Assembly (NCBI GenBank): GCA_014859965.1 | Contig: JACZKQ010000199.1 | Location: 1 to 47,395 of the forward strand | DNA: 47,395 nucleotides | Direction: 5' to 3' | Source: Phycisphaerae bacterium | GTDB lineage: Bacteria; Planctomycetota; Phycisphaerae; Sedimentisphaerales; Anaerohalosphaeraceae | Shown: piece by piece, positions 1 to 8,559 of the stretch | How the letters are laid out: each line of letters starts with the position of its first letter | Numbering within the stretch: position 1 is the first letter of the stretch | Program-made: the position numbers and the translations under genes | Notes under the pieces: model-generated | The model's input: only the letters and a program-made list of their open reading frames with translations | The model's database searches: none | What the model was told of the DNA's origin: nothing

Positions 1-1359
1 GTCTTGCAGATTGCGTACTGGTTCAATCCTCTGCTGTGGGTGATTCGGCGGCCGATGCAGGAACTGCGGGAGTTGTGCTGCGATGCGACGGTGGCACGGG
101 TGCTGCGGGAGCGGACGGGGGGGTATCGGGAGACGCTTTTGGAGACGGCGCGGCGCTTAGTAGCCGAGCCGGTGAGTCCGGGGATGGGGCTGTTGGGGCT
201 GTTTGAGAATTCGCACCGGCTGGTGGATCGGTTGCGGTGGCTGGAGCGGGAGAGCTGGCGGCGCACATGGCTGCGGGCGGCGGTTGTGCTTTTGCTGGTA
301 GGGGTTATGCTGGCGTGTGTGCTGCCGATGGCGAAGGGGGAATCAAATAAGATCGGATGGCTGGATCGCAAGACGCTGGTGAAGTTCGGGTCGAACGACG
401 GACTGAATGGAAGCCGTGAGATTGTCGGGGACACGATCACCCACAGCAAGACGTACGACGTGACCTTCAGGAAAGGCGAGAAGCTGCTCGTTTTTGCGGA
501 ATTGTATCAAACCGGGCAGCCTATGCGGCGGCTGGGGCATAAGGTGTTCGAAGGGGATGTAGAACCCCGCAGGCTATCGGTTCGTTTGACAGAAGAGGCC
601 GGCGAGAAGATTGTCGACGGCGAGTTTCGCGACACAGCCTATCGGATCGAAGCCCAACTGGGTGATGAAAGGCTTGACATAAGCACACGTATACCTGTGC
701 CGGTTAGCGCCGAGGGTCTCAGTTGGGGCTGGTTTCAAAGCGACAAGATCGCCACACACAAGATAAACGACAGAATACCGGCATGTCAGGTTTTCACATT
801 GCTAAGGTTTTTTAGAAACACAACGAAATCTAATGAGTTTTGTCGTCTGTGGGTACCGTGCACTCAGATCGGCGAGGTGGGCGAGCATAAGCAGGTGATC
901 GAACTGCGAATGGTTCCGGTCAGCCAACTTGGTCATATCATGGATGACATTGGTCCCATGGTGGGGGACCAGGTACCGGACGGGACTTTCTTTGCGGGCG
1001 ACGATCCCGGAGGCGTGAGAAGATATCACGAGCAATATTCTGAATCGGTGAGGAGTTTGCTCGTTCCGCTGCCGAAACTCAGTGCGCACAGGTATTACGA
1101 AGCAGGTACACCCATCAAGATCGAGATGAAGCAGATGGCAGGGGACTGGAAGCCTTCGCTGGAGGAGATTTATTTCGACGATGACCACCGGCCAGTGTTT
1201 GTACTGGTCAACGGCAAGGAGTACAGTTCGAGACTGGGCGTGGGACCTTTTGGCGGGACAACGCAGTGGCTGACAATGAAAGGGATTGCTTATCAGGATT
1301 TAAATGGGGGCCGGGGAGATATCGCTTTGCGTACGGATGGAAAGGGCTCGACGTTGTGA
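1..1359 (+). CDS. M56 (BlaR1-type) sensor peptidase, 5'-truncated and apparently frameshifted at its 3' end
   Basis: The reading frame is open to the left edge, so the N-terminus and the HExxH zinc motif lie outside the window. What remains begins at the conserved stretch that follows HExxH in BlaR1/MecR1 proteins (YWFNPLLW, then ELCCDATVA, whose Glu is the expected third zinc ligand). A transmembrane helix follows at about residues 92-111 of the visible part (AAVVLLLVGVMLACVL), then about 330 residues of presumably extracytoplasmic sequence without a family I recognise. Planctomycete M56 proteins of this kind are membrane sensors that usually sit beside a BlaI-type repressor; none is visible here. 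The last 30 or so codons overlap the next reading frame, and good protein-like sequence switches frame near 1297-1300, so this and the next CDS are probably one gene broken by a single-base deletion. Confidence 0.8.
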   Translation, partial: VLQIAYWFNPLLWVIRRPMQELRELCCDATVARVLRERTGGYRETLLETARRLVAEPVSPGMGLLGLFENSHRLVDRLRWLERESWRRTWLRAAVVLLLVGVMLACVLPMAKGESNKIGWLDRKTLVKFGSNDGLNGSREIVGDTITHSKTYDVTFRKGEKLLVFAELYQTGQPMRRLGHKVFEGDVEPRRLSVRLTEEAGEKIVDGEFRDTAYRIEAQLGDERLDISTRIPVPVSAEGLSWGWFQSDKIATHKINDRIPACQVFTLLRFFRNTTKSNEFCRLWVPCTQIGEVGEHKQVIELRMVPVSQLGHIMDDIGPMVGDQVPDGTFFAGDDPGGVRRYHEQYSESVRSLLVPLPKLSAHRYYEAGTPIKIEMKQMAGDWKPSLEEIYFDDDHRPVFVLVNGKEYSSRLGVGPFGGTTQWLTMKGIAYQDLNGGRGDIALRTDGKGSTL

Positions 1360-4300
1360 ATCCGGACGAGCCGGATGACTCGATGCATTTTGGCCGGCTG
1401 GTTACCAATGAGGTGGAGTTTGAGGTGGTGGAGGAAGTGCCGGATGGCTACTATCGAGAGGTTTACATGGAGGGGTGGGAAAGAGTTCTTCGTCAAAATA
1501 TGGTGGCGCGATTTACAGATGATGGGCGGACAGGGCACGGTATAGTAGGTGCTCTGCTTGCGCTTAATGTCAAGGGGCTTCCCTTCGATATCGCGTTCGA
1601 CATTTATGCACAAGCCGAAGGAAGCGACGCAGAAGAACGGGCTGGGCAAATAGCTATAAAGGCCGACTCTACGAGGAATTACCTCAAGGGAATAACCGAC
1701 GTGAAGGGCCTCACGTGGGATAATGCAGGCGAGAAGCGGTGGCGGCTGATCTTCAGGCCGTCGCAGCAAGCGGCCGCTTCGCATCCTCCGATTCGTGAAT
1801 ACTACGGGCGCGAGTTTGTTACAGACTGGCTGACGTTCGAGCGGTCACCGTGGTTTGATCGGCATCGTGAGATGTTTGAGAAGGCAAAGGTCACCATTTC
1901 GCAGAATAGCGGCGAGTTTGCGGCTGCGATGGAGAATAGGCTTGGGACTGAGTTGGTGGGAGGTAGTGAACTCCCAGACGATAAGCCATTGGGTGATGAA
2001 GCGAAAAGTACCTCTGCTGAAGCTGCGTTTATTATCCAAAAAGTGTTGGACCGCTATGCTGCCATTAAAACTTACTCGGCTGTCGGGGAGTTGTTGACGG
2101 ATGTCAACAGCCCTCCCAAAGTGATGCCGGGCGTTTTGGCAAAGATGTTGCATTTGAAGAATCGACAGCAAACGCTTAAGAGTATTTTTACTATAAAGAT
2201 GGGCAGGCCAAATCTCTACTGTATCGAATGGAATGAGAATGTTGGCACGGCCATAAGCAAGGCGGGCAATGTATGGTCTGTCGGCGATGGCAGCCAGGGA
2301 CTGGTTTTCGAAATGGAGAAGTCATTCGAGCAGCCACTTGAGGGTCTGGTCTGGACAGCGGGCACAATGGGGAGGATACAATCTTCGACTTTCTTCGACA
2401 CACCTTTGAATGAACTGCGCAAGGTTCGGGACCTTTGCCAACAGCAGGACGAACAATTCGAAGGTTTGGATTGTTACGTAATATCAGGAAAATTGCACAG
2501 TGTTGGTCACACTTTTTGGATTTCCAAGAAAGACTTTCTTGTGCGCCGGCAAAAATCTGTTTCGGGAGGCGATGGCAGGCCTGTTGAACAAAGGAACAAA
2601 CTCACCGACGAACAGATCACAAGCATCTTGACAGCGAGTGACACAGAAACCACTCCCGAAGAAATTGCGAGATTCAGAGCACATTTGGCCGACGCCAGGG
2701 AAACGGCAGCAAAGGTAAAAGTCACAAGAACAGAAACCTACCGGAATATCGTCCTGGACGAATCCGTTTCAAGAGAAGAATATGTGCCGGGCGAACACAG
2801 CGAGACAACAGCGAAAACACTGGAGAGCGTGCAGAGGAAATACAACAACAGATTGGAAAGTGGCTCAGCAGAAGAGCCGGATGTGGAGGCGGTTGGGGCC
2901 GCTTTGAGCGCTGCGGGATTTGACGTGAGCATTGTCTCGATGTCTCTGGACACGACGATTGTCGCGCTCGACCTGGACAGCAGTGCCGTGTCTGACAGAA
3001 GAAACGAGGATGCCGATTTGATATGGGATTTGGCCAGCGATACCGTTGAGGTTGCCATGGCCAACGGGGTCAGGATGTGGCCATTGGAGAGTCGCGATGC
3101 TGACAGGGCGGCGGCCGAGTTTCTCAAGCAGCAACCCGGGCTCGCGGCCGACAAGCCGTCCTCAGAGATGATGAAGCTCTCTGGTGCCGAAACCTACTTG
3201 GTTGTGATGAGCGATCAACACGTTGCGTATCTCGTCGGAGCAATCAAATCCTCGATGCGTCTGTCACCGCTGAAGAGGACGGATCAGTCGAGCCCGAGTC
3301 TTGTCTGGGGGAAGTGCCTGGCTGTGGATACTAATAAGGAATCGGGCATCGGCAGACGACCACATTCCTTCTCAGCCGTTGTTGGCGGCGGGACGACTGT
3401 TGAATTGCTGGGCTTGTGTGAGATTCCGGGCGAGGGCAAGGCGTGGTGGGCGGCGGACGGCGGTCCTGTGACGGATGTTTACTGGGATGGGGCGCATGCC
3501 CGAGAAGGTGAACGCGCTCGGCAGGCGGTGCTCCGTATTCACAGTAACGAGACGGATACTGAATTGAAGCCGACGGTCAAATTGTCGGTTCGGCGGAATT
3601 CGGTTGGGGAAGGTTCATGGGCTGGCGCGTTTGTCGTGTCCAAGGACCGCAAGACGCTGGAGGATCTCCGCGGCTGTTCGTTCTCGCTGCACGACGATCA
3701 CCCGACTGCGGAGATCGAGGCGACGGTGGGTTACGGGCCTTGGCAAACCAAGGGCACACGAATGGCAGATATGGGCGGTATGATAGGGCCTGTGCTGACG
3801 AATGTGGGCACCCTGATTTTTCACGACCCGACGACCGAAGACGGCAAGACCGTCTTGTCGGTTACGCTGCTGAATCAGGTGAAGAACAGTCGACTCGTGG
3901 CGATCGATAAGCACGGCAAGCTTCACGAGAGTTCTTCGGTGACGTCAATGGGCACGAAAGAAGCCCGCGGCCCCGAATGTACGATATTCAGGGCGGAATT
4001 CTTGCTGGTACTGAGCGAAATCGACCGATTCGAATTCCAGACGCGGCCGCATGAGACCGTCACGTTTAAAAATGTCTCGCTCTATCCTGGCCTAAAAACC
4101 GATGTCGAAGTCGTGATTGGGGACACTGCAGCGGTGGTGGATAGATCAGGCCATGATGACGGCGCAGTACGTGGGGCGGAAGCGACTGACGCTATCCGAC
4201 AGAATGATGTTCTCAAGGCGTTTCGAGCGTTTCCGATGCAGGGGCCCTGTTTTGGCATTTATCGCGTGTTGGGGTATTTCAAGGAGGGTGGGCGCGGGCC

Positions 4301-7300
4301 GATTTTGTTTGCGGAGGGGCCGGAACAATTCGATGCTATGAGCCCTGAGAACTATCCGCTGGAGCGTTTGGTACTTGATGCCGAACCGCTCATTACGGAA
4401 GAGGATGTTGTCTCTTACGACTGGGAGAAACAAATGCTTCAGTTGAAGCCGGGGGCGATTGAGCGTCTGCCTCAGGTTCATAAGCGGCCGGTGAATGTAA
4501 GAGGCGTTCCATTTGTTGTGACGGCCAACGGCGAGCGGATCTATCTTGGGGCGTTCTGGACACCCTTGTCGTCGCTTCTGGCGGATATGCCGACCATTGT
4601 TCTTGATTACCCTCTTATGCCGGAAAACACAATACAAATCGGTGGCGGGGGCATACTGCAAGAAGGGGAAACGCCGACCTATCCGCACCGCGATCGGCGG
4701 CTAGAGGATGCTCTGCGCGCGGTGGGGGTCATCAAGGCGAGCGGCGATGAGATCAGTCTGGAGGAGGTTTCGGCGCTTGTGCGGCGGTGGTATGAGGGGA
4801 ATTTGGACGGGGCGTCATTTTTATTTGACAATGACGAACAGAAAGCGCGTTACATGGAGTTGCAACGGGAATGGCGAGCGGGGGGCGTTGAGATGCTTGG
4901 CGCTATTCGCACTCCGCCAGAAGGACTGCCGATTGTGGCGAAGGTCATCGAGGGCGCCAAGGGGCGGTATACGGCCGCGATTCTGATTCCCGCGGACGAT
5001 GGGTATGCAATACATCATGTGACGGTGTTGCGGGTGGGGGGCGTGCTCAAGCTTGATCTGGGAATGGAAAAGGTGCTGCGCCAAAGTGCGGCGGCGCGCG
5101 AAATGTCGACCGAATTGGAATACACCACGTGGCTGATTGGGGAGATGGTTCGCGAGTGGGAGGAGGCGGAGGGGGAGGCGCTTGCGTCTTTGGTGGAAGC
5201 AATGAAAGAGGGTGTCGCAGCGCAGTTAGCTGCACTGGAGTACGCCGCGGAAAAGGGAATTGAAATCGTGGGTGGTTCCAACGAGAGCCACTTGAGGGAG
5301 ACACTGGACAAGTTCGAGAAGATGTCCGACGAAGAGGTGCGGAGGGCCGTGCTGGAGGAGATGTCGGGCGGGAAAAAGAGCGGGGCGGAGATGTCACAGG
5401 CCGCAGGTCCGCTGGGTGGAACTCGGGAGATCGATAAGGCGGAGGTTGCGGAACTTATTGAGCGGTGGCGGCGGGCGCTTTTGCGTGCGGATCGAGATGC
5501 GGTGGGAGAGTTGATGGCGTTTGAGGATGATGCGGAGAGGGAACGGTACCTTGAAGGCGTGAGAAGCTTCATGCTGCCGGTTCGGGAGGATCGGCCGGTG
5601 CATATCGTACGCATTGGCGACCTGGGCGGCGGGAGGTACAAGGTCCTGGCGCTGATTCCGGGTGGGACGGACTACACGTGGCGGAATGTTGTGGCGGTGA
5701 GGGCGGGTGCGAAGCTGATGATCGAAGATGACATGGAGGCCTCGCCGGCAGTTAGGGATTCGGCTGTGTGGCGGGATGCGGATGCGGACGAACTTGCCCT
5801 GCTTGCAGCCGAGTTGAGGGAACGGTACGAGGCCGCCGCGGCTGCTTGCCGGTACGCCGATGAAAACGGCATTGCGCTGGCCGATGGGAGCGATAAAGAC
5901 CAAATGCAGGCGATGGTGTATCGGCTGGAGATGATGACGGATGAGGCCGTGCGGAAGATGATGTTGGATCGATTCGGGGGCGGCCGGGGGTCGGACCGAT
6001 GGACGCATGTTTACCTGGACGGGAGGTATGTTCGGCTGGTTGCGGTTTTTGATCCTCGTGTGCGGCCTTTGCGGTTCTGGGGGCCGGAGGGTACGGCGAT
6101 TGAGGGTATGGCGGAATGGGTGGTTCCTGCTTCGCACCCGGAGAGCGTCAAGCTTGCGGTGGTTGTGGAGTACGTTCCGGAGGAGGGGTATGGGAGGCGT
6201 GCGGCGGACGGGAGGTATTACTCGACTTATTTCGGTGACTGGAGCAAGAAGCCGGAATTTCGTTATGGGCGGGGGTACGGCGAGTGGACGGACGTTGGGA
6301 TCGTAAAGCTAAATGAGACGGCGGTCTTTGGCGACAACTGGTACACGCTGGAGAAAATCGACGGGTCCGAGGTGGGGATCAAGCAGGTACTGCCGAAAAT
6401 GTTTTACAGTTTCGATCCGGGGTTCGGCGTTCGCTTAGTAGCGGTTGACAAGGGCGGTCGCAGATTTCCGGTCGAACCGGCTAATGCGTTTATTGGACAG
6501 TTCGAGAAGGATCGGCGGATGATGTACTTCGGCGCTGGGCTGGGCTTAGGGCCGAGCAGCGTGGATCATTTTGTGCTGCAGCGGCAACCTATGGACTGGG
6601 CGGTTATCCGGGGGTTTGCGGTTAAGGAGGGATCGGCGGCCGACGATGGAGCGGTTGCGGCACAGGTGCGCAAGCCGGTTGCTGCGGAGGCGGCATACCG
6701 CGTTACGCTGGTGAATGGGGCGACGATTGAACTGCTTGGCGTGAGCAGGCATCCGGATGTGGACGGTCAATGGTGGACGCCGAGCGGACGGTTGCTGGGG
6801 GTTGTGCCCGGAGAGTTTTCGAAGGGCGTTCAAGAAGCACGGCCGGGCTATCAGAGCTTCAGGTTTGCCTATCGGGGTTCGGGTGCGGAGGACATCCACT
6901 GCCGATGGGAGATTGACGGCATGCAGGGATGCGAGGCGCTGAATTCAGGGCCCGAGTCGGGTGTGAAGGGCTTTTTGACGGCTTTGGAGAATGACAAGAA
7001 GAAGGTGGATGTTCGTGTGGGGGCGACGGGGGCGCAATGGGAGACGTTATCGATCGTGAAGCCGGGGAGGGCGGTGCAGATCGGATACTTCCGCGATTAC
7101 GAATACACGATTACAGAGCCTCGCCAAGAAGACTATTTGATCCGCATTCCGGTTATCCACACGTTCACATGGGGGCGGAAGGAATATGCGGTTCGCATGA
7201 TCGGGGTCACTAAGGCGGGCAAGACGATCGTGGCGAGCCCTGCCGGCAGCGGGGGGCTTCAATTCATGGACATGGATTACATTATTCCATATATGCCGAT

Positions 7301-7748
7301 TGAATTCTTCGAGTCTTTTGAACTGCAGGTTCAGAAGTTTGAGTGGGCGGAATTTAAAAACGTATCCCTCCGCCCCGGAGTGCGAGACCCTGTGCAAGTT
7401 AAGATTGAGAACGCGTCGAACGTAGGGGGTGACTCCAGCCAAAGCACTCAGGTGCCGCCGGCCGCGGGGGATTACATGATCGTTGTACAGAACTACAAGC
7501 GTCGCGACGACCTGGCGCCCGTGCAGAAGTACTTTGCCGCCAACGGGGTGCAGACGGAAATAGTGGAGCGGGGAAGTTATTTCTTCCTGGTGACGACCAC
7601 CCTGTATTACGGCTTCGGCGAGAACAGCGACGGGGCGGTGGCCCTGCAGCGAATAAAAGAGATCGGCGCCCGGTACGAGGCGCCGGCCGGTTACGAGAGT
7701 TTTCGCCCCAATCTGTTTCGAGATGCGTACGGCGAGAAGATCAAGTGA
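1266..7748 (+). CDS. Giant C-terminal extension of the M56 sensor: LolA-like, repeated beta modules, SPOR-like end
   Basis: This 2160-residue frame opens with GTG but has no signal peptide or ribosome site of its own, and it continues the preceding M56 gene in a shifted frame (from about FKWGPGRYRFAYGW at residue 12). Visible modules: a LolA/outer-membrane-lipoprotein-sorting-like segment at about 253-445; a beta-rich module at about 705-955 containing VELLGLCEIPGEGKAWW and ending in FKNVSLYPG; two diverged copies of a helical/beta module at about 1164-1374 and 1389-1575; a second copy of the beta-rich module at about 1812-2055 (IELLGVSRHPDVDGQWW, ending FKNVSLRPG); and a SPOR-like domain at about 2069-2160. 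SPOR domains bind denuded peptidoglycan glycan strands, so a cell-wall-sensing role is plausible but inferred. An independently translated protein cannot be excluded. Confidence 0.7.
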   Translation: MADNERDCLSGFKWGPGRYRFAYGWKGLDVVNPDEPDDSMHFGRLVTNEVEFEVVEEVPDGYYREVYMEGWERVLRQNMVARFTDDGRTGHGIVGALLALNVKGLPFDIAFDIYAQAEGSDAEERAGQIAIKADSTRNYLKGITDVKGLTWDNAGEKRWRLIFRPSQQAAASHPPIREYYGREFVTDWLTFERSPWFDRHREMFEKAKVTISQNSGEFAAAMENRLGTELVGGSELPDDKPLGDEAKSTSAEAAFIIQKVLDRYAAIKTYSAVGELLTDVNSPPKVMPGVLAKMLHLKNRQQTLKSIFTIKMGRPNLYCIEWNENVGTAISKAGNVWSVGDGSQGLVFEMEKSFEQPLEGLVWTAGTMGRIQSSTFFDTPLNELRKVRDLCQQQDEQFEGLDCYVISGKLHSVGHTFWISKKDFLVRRQKSVSGGDGRPVEQRNKLTDEQITSILTASDTETTPEEIARFRAHLADARETAAKVKVTRTETYRNIVLDESVSREEYVPGEHSETTAKTLESVQRKYNNRLESGSAEEPDVEAVGAALSAAGFDVSIVSMSLDTTIVALDLDSSAVSDRRNEDADLIWDLASDTVEVAMANGVRMWPLESRDADRAAAEFLKQQPGLAADKPSSEMMKLSGAETYLVVMSDQHVAYLVGAIKSSMRLSPLKRTDQSSPSLVWGKCLAVDTNKESGIGRRPHSFSAVVGGGTTVELLGLCEIPGEGKAWWAADGGPVTDVYWDGAHAREGERARQAVLRIHSNETDTELKPTVKLSVRRNSVGEGSWAGAFVVSKDRKTLEDLRGCSFSLHDDHPTAEIEATVGYGPWQTKGTRMADMGGMIGPVLTNVGTLIFHDPTTEDGKTVLSVTLLNQVKNSRLVAIDKHGKLHESSSVTSMGTKEARGPECTIFRAEFLLVLSEIDRFEFQTRPHETVTFKNVSLYPGLKTDVEVVIGDTAAVVDRSGHDDGAVRGAEATDAIRQNDVLKAFRAFPMQGPCFGIYRVLGYFKEGGRGPILFAEGPEQFDAMSPENYPLERLVLDAEPLITEEDVVSYDWEKQMLQLKPGAIERLPQVHKRPVNVRGVPFVVTANGERIYLGAFWTPLSSLLADMPTIVLDYPLMPENTIQIGGGGILQEGETPTYPHRDRRLEDALRAVGVIKASGDEISLEEVSALVRRWYEGNLDGASFLFDNDEQKARYMELQREWRAGGVEMLGAIRTPPEGLPIVAKVIEGAKGRYTAAILIPADDGYAIHHVTVLRVGGVLKLDLGMEKVLRQSAAAREMSTELEYTTWLIGEMVREWEEAEGEALASLVEAMKEGVAAQLAALEYAAEKGIEIVGGSNESHLRETLDKFEKMSDEEVRRAVLEEMSGGKKSGAEMSQAAGPLGGTREIDKAEVAELIERWRRALLRADRDAVGELMAFEDDAERERYLEGVRSFMLPVREDRPVHIVRIGDLGGGRYKVLALIPGGTDYTWRNVVAVRAGAKLMIEDDMEASPAVRDSAVWRDADADELALLAAELRERYEAAAAACRYADENGIALADGSDKDQMQAMVYRLEMMTDEAVRKMMLDRFGGGRGSDRWTHVYLDGRYVRLVAVFDPRVRPLRFWGPEGTAIEGMAEWVVPASHPESVKLAVVVEYVPEEGYGRRAADGRYYSTYFGDWSKKPEFRYGRGYGEWTDVGIVKLNETAVFGDNWYTLEKIDGSEVGIKQVLPKMFYSFDPGFGVRLVAVDKGGRRFPVEPANAFIGQFEKDRRMMYFGAGLGLGPSSVDHFVLQRQPMDWAVIRGFAVKEGSAADDGAVAAQVRKPVAAEAAYRVTLVNGATIELLGVSRHPDVDGQWWTPSGRLLGVVPGEFSKGVQEARPGYQSFRFAYRGSGAEDIHCRWEIDGMQGCEALNSGPESGVKGFLTALENDKKKVDVRVGATGAQWETLSIVKPGRAVQIGYFRDYEYTITEPRQEDYLIRIPVIHTFTWGRKEYAVRMIGVTKAGKTIVASPAGSGGLQFMDMDYIIPYMPIEFFESFELQVQKFEWAEFKNVSLRPGVRDPVQVKIENASNVGGDSSQSTQVPPAAGDYMIVVQNYKRRDDLAPVQKYFAANGVQTEIVERGSYFFLVTTTLYYGFGENSDGAVALQRIKEIGARYEAPAGYESFRPNLFRDAYGEKIK
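4755..5990 (+). repeat. Two diverged tandem copies of a roughly 190-210-codon module inside the giant CDS
   Basis: Copy 1 spans about 4755-5385 and copy 2 about 5430-5990. Both share the same order of elements: an opening helix (EEVSALVRRWYEG / AEVAELIERWRRAL), an acidic tract followed by ARYMELQREW / ERYLEGVRSF, a beta segment (GRYTAAILIPADDGY / GRYKVLALIPGGTDY), and a closing helix pair (LEYAAEKGIEIVGGSNE / CRYADENGIALADGSDK, then MSDEEVRRAVLEEM / MTDEAVRKMMLDRF). I see this by eye in the protein; nucleotide identity is not high. Confidence 0.7.
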
Positions 7749-7864
7749 CCGGACAAGGCGATTGCCGTGTAACGAGACAGTTCTTGGTTGTAGCGGTTTT
7801 CTCTGCACGTAAATGCGCCTCCGCGCGCCACTTACAACAATTTTAGAATTCTTCGAAAAATGCC

Positions 7865-7893
7865 TTGCGCTTTTATTCCGGTCGCGCTATGCT
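7865..7893 (+). promoter_or_regulatory. Sigma-70-type promoter for the small zinc-ribbon gene
   Basis: TTGCGC at 7865-7870, a 17-base spacer, and TATGCT at 7888-7893. Transcription would start near 7900, giving a leader of about 33 bases with a purine-rich ribosome site (GGAAAGGGAAAG) before the ATG at 7933. Confidence 0.45.
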
Positions 7894-7932
7894 GAAATCG
7901 GTTGATAGCGTCTTTTTGGAAAGGGAAAGATA

Positions 7933-8229
7933 ATGACTTTGACCATTCGTAAGATCATTGTGCTGTCATGCATTGGCTTGATTCTGCTGCTGGGCAACGT
8001 GTTGGCCGTAGCCAACTGGCTTGCTGAGAAGGGTGTCGTGGACAAGGCCAACTGGGTCCGCGAGGAGTTCCTCACTGGGACGGCGATCGCTGTGATCGTG
8101 GCTCTGCTGATTCTGCTCGTGAGCCCTAAGAACGGACGAGTGGTGAGCCTCGGCAGAAGGTGCCCGGTCTGTGACAAACGGCTTTTTGGCGATCCTAAGT
8201 ATTGCGGTGAGTGTGGGAGCCGAGTATAG
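7933..8229 (+). CDS. Small membrane protein with C-terminal zinc ribbon (98 aa)
   Basis: The protein has two predicted membrane helices, at about residues 7-28 and 48-64, and ends in a compact zinc ribbon: CPVC at about 76-79 and CGEC at about 91-94, separated by 11 residues (CxxC-x11-CxxC). The tail would lie on the cytoplasmic side if the first helix acts as an uncleaved signal anchor. The start follows a strong purine-rich ribosome site, and the gene has its own promoter candidate 40 bases upstream. It stands alone between the giant M56-type gene and the tRNA-Val scar. I do not recognise a named family; CxxC ribbons of this sort occur in many unrelated small membrane proteins. No function is assigned. 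Confidence 0.75.
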   Translation: MTLTIRKIIVLSCIGLILLLGNVLAVANWLAEKGVVDKANWVREEFLTGTAIAVIVALLILLVSPKNGRVVSLGRRCPVCDKRLFGDPKYCGECGSRV

Positions 8230-8235
8230 TCTGAA

Positions 8236-8420
8236 AGTGTAGTGTAGTGTATAGCAGGCGTTCGCATGGATAGCAGATTGCAGGTTTGGCATGCGTTGTC
8301 ACGCACTACACTTTACTACACTTTTGCGGCTGTATTTTCGTGTATTTTCGTGTTTTTGCTGTGTTTGAGTCGTTTCATAAGTCTCGAAAATAGCGTTATT
8401 TAGCGGATTGTAGCAGATTG
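8236..8420. repeat. Cluster of short direct and inverted repeats left of the tRNA scar
   Basis: Within 190 bases there are an inverted pair (AGTGTAGTGTAGTG at 8236-8249 against CACTACACT repeats at about 8303-8322), a tandem 10-base repeat TGTATTTTCG at 8331-8340 and 8341-8350, and a spaced 10-base repeat TAGCAGATTG at 8271-8280 and 8411-8420. The arrangement resembles recombinase arm-binding sites next to an attachment core. That reading is inference; no integrase gene lies in the window. Confidence 0.5.
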
Positions 8421-8432
8421 CCGATGGTGCTC

Positions 8433-8472
8433 GACACGCAGGAGGCCACAGGTTCAAGTCCTGTACCGCCCA
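8433..8472 (+). pseudogene. 3' fragment of a tRNA-Val gene (probable attachment-site scar)
   Basis: The fragment contains, in order, GACAC (3' part of an anticodon loop), GCAGG (3' anticodon stem), AGGCC (variable loop), a perfect T arm (ACAGG, TTCAAGT, CCTGT), ACCGCCC (3' acceptor strand) and the discriminator A. This order and sequence match bacterial tRNA-Val. The matching 5' acceptor strand GGGCGGT, D arm and 5' anticodon stem (CCTGC expected, GGTGC present) are missing upstream. A lone tRNA 3' end is the usual scar of integration by a tyrosine recombinase. Its orientation places the element to the left of 8433, with the intact tRNA-Val beyond it. Confidence 0.7.
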
Positions 8473-8559
8473 TTTATAACCCCTTGCACTCCAAGCACTC
8501 AGCTCTGATTTGGGAACAATTCGGACGACATTGGTCGTGCCGGAAATAGCCATACCCAC

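Noticed and set aside
8299..8559. Minus-strand 86-residue frame containing VQDLNLWPPAC
   Set aside because: This peptide is the antisense translation of a tRNA 3' end, a well-known false gene; it overlaps the tRNA-Val fragment.
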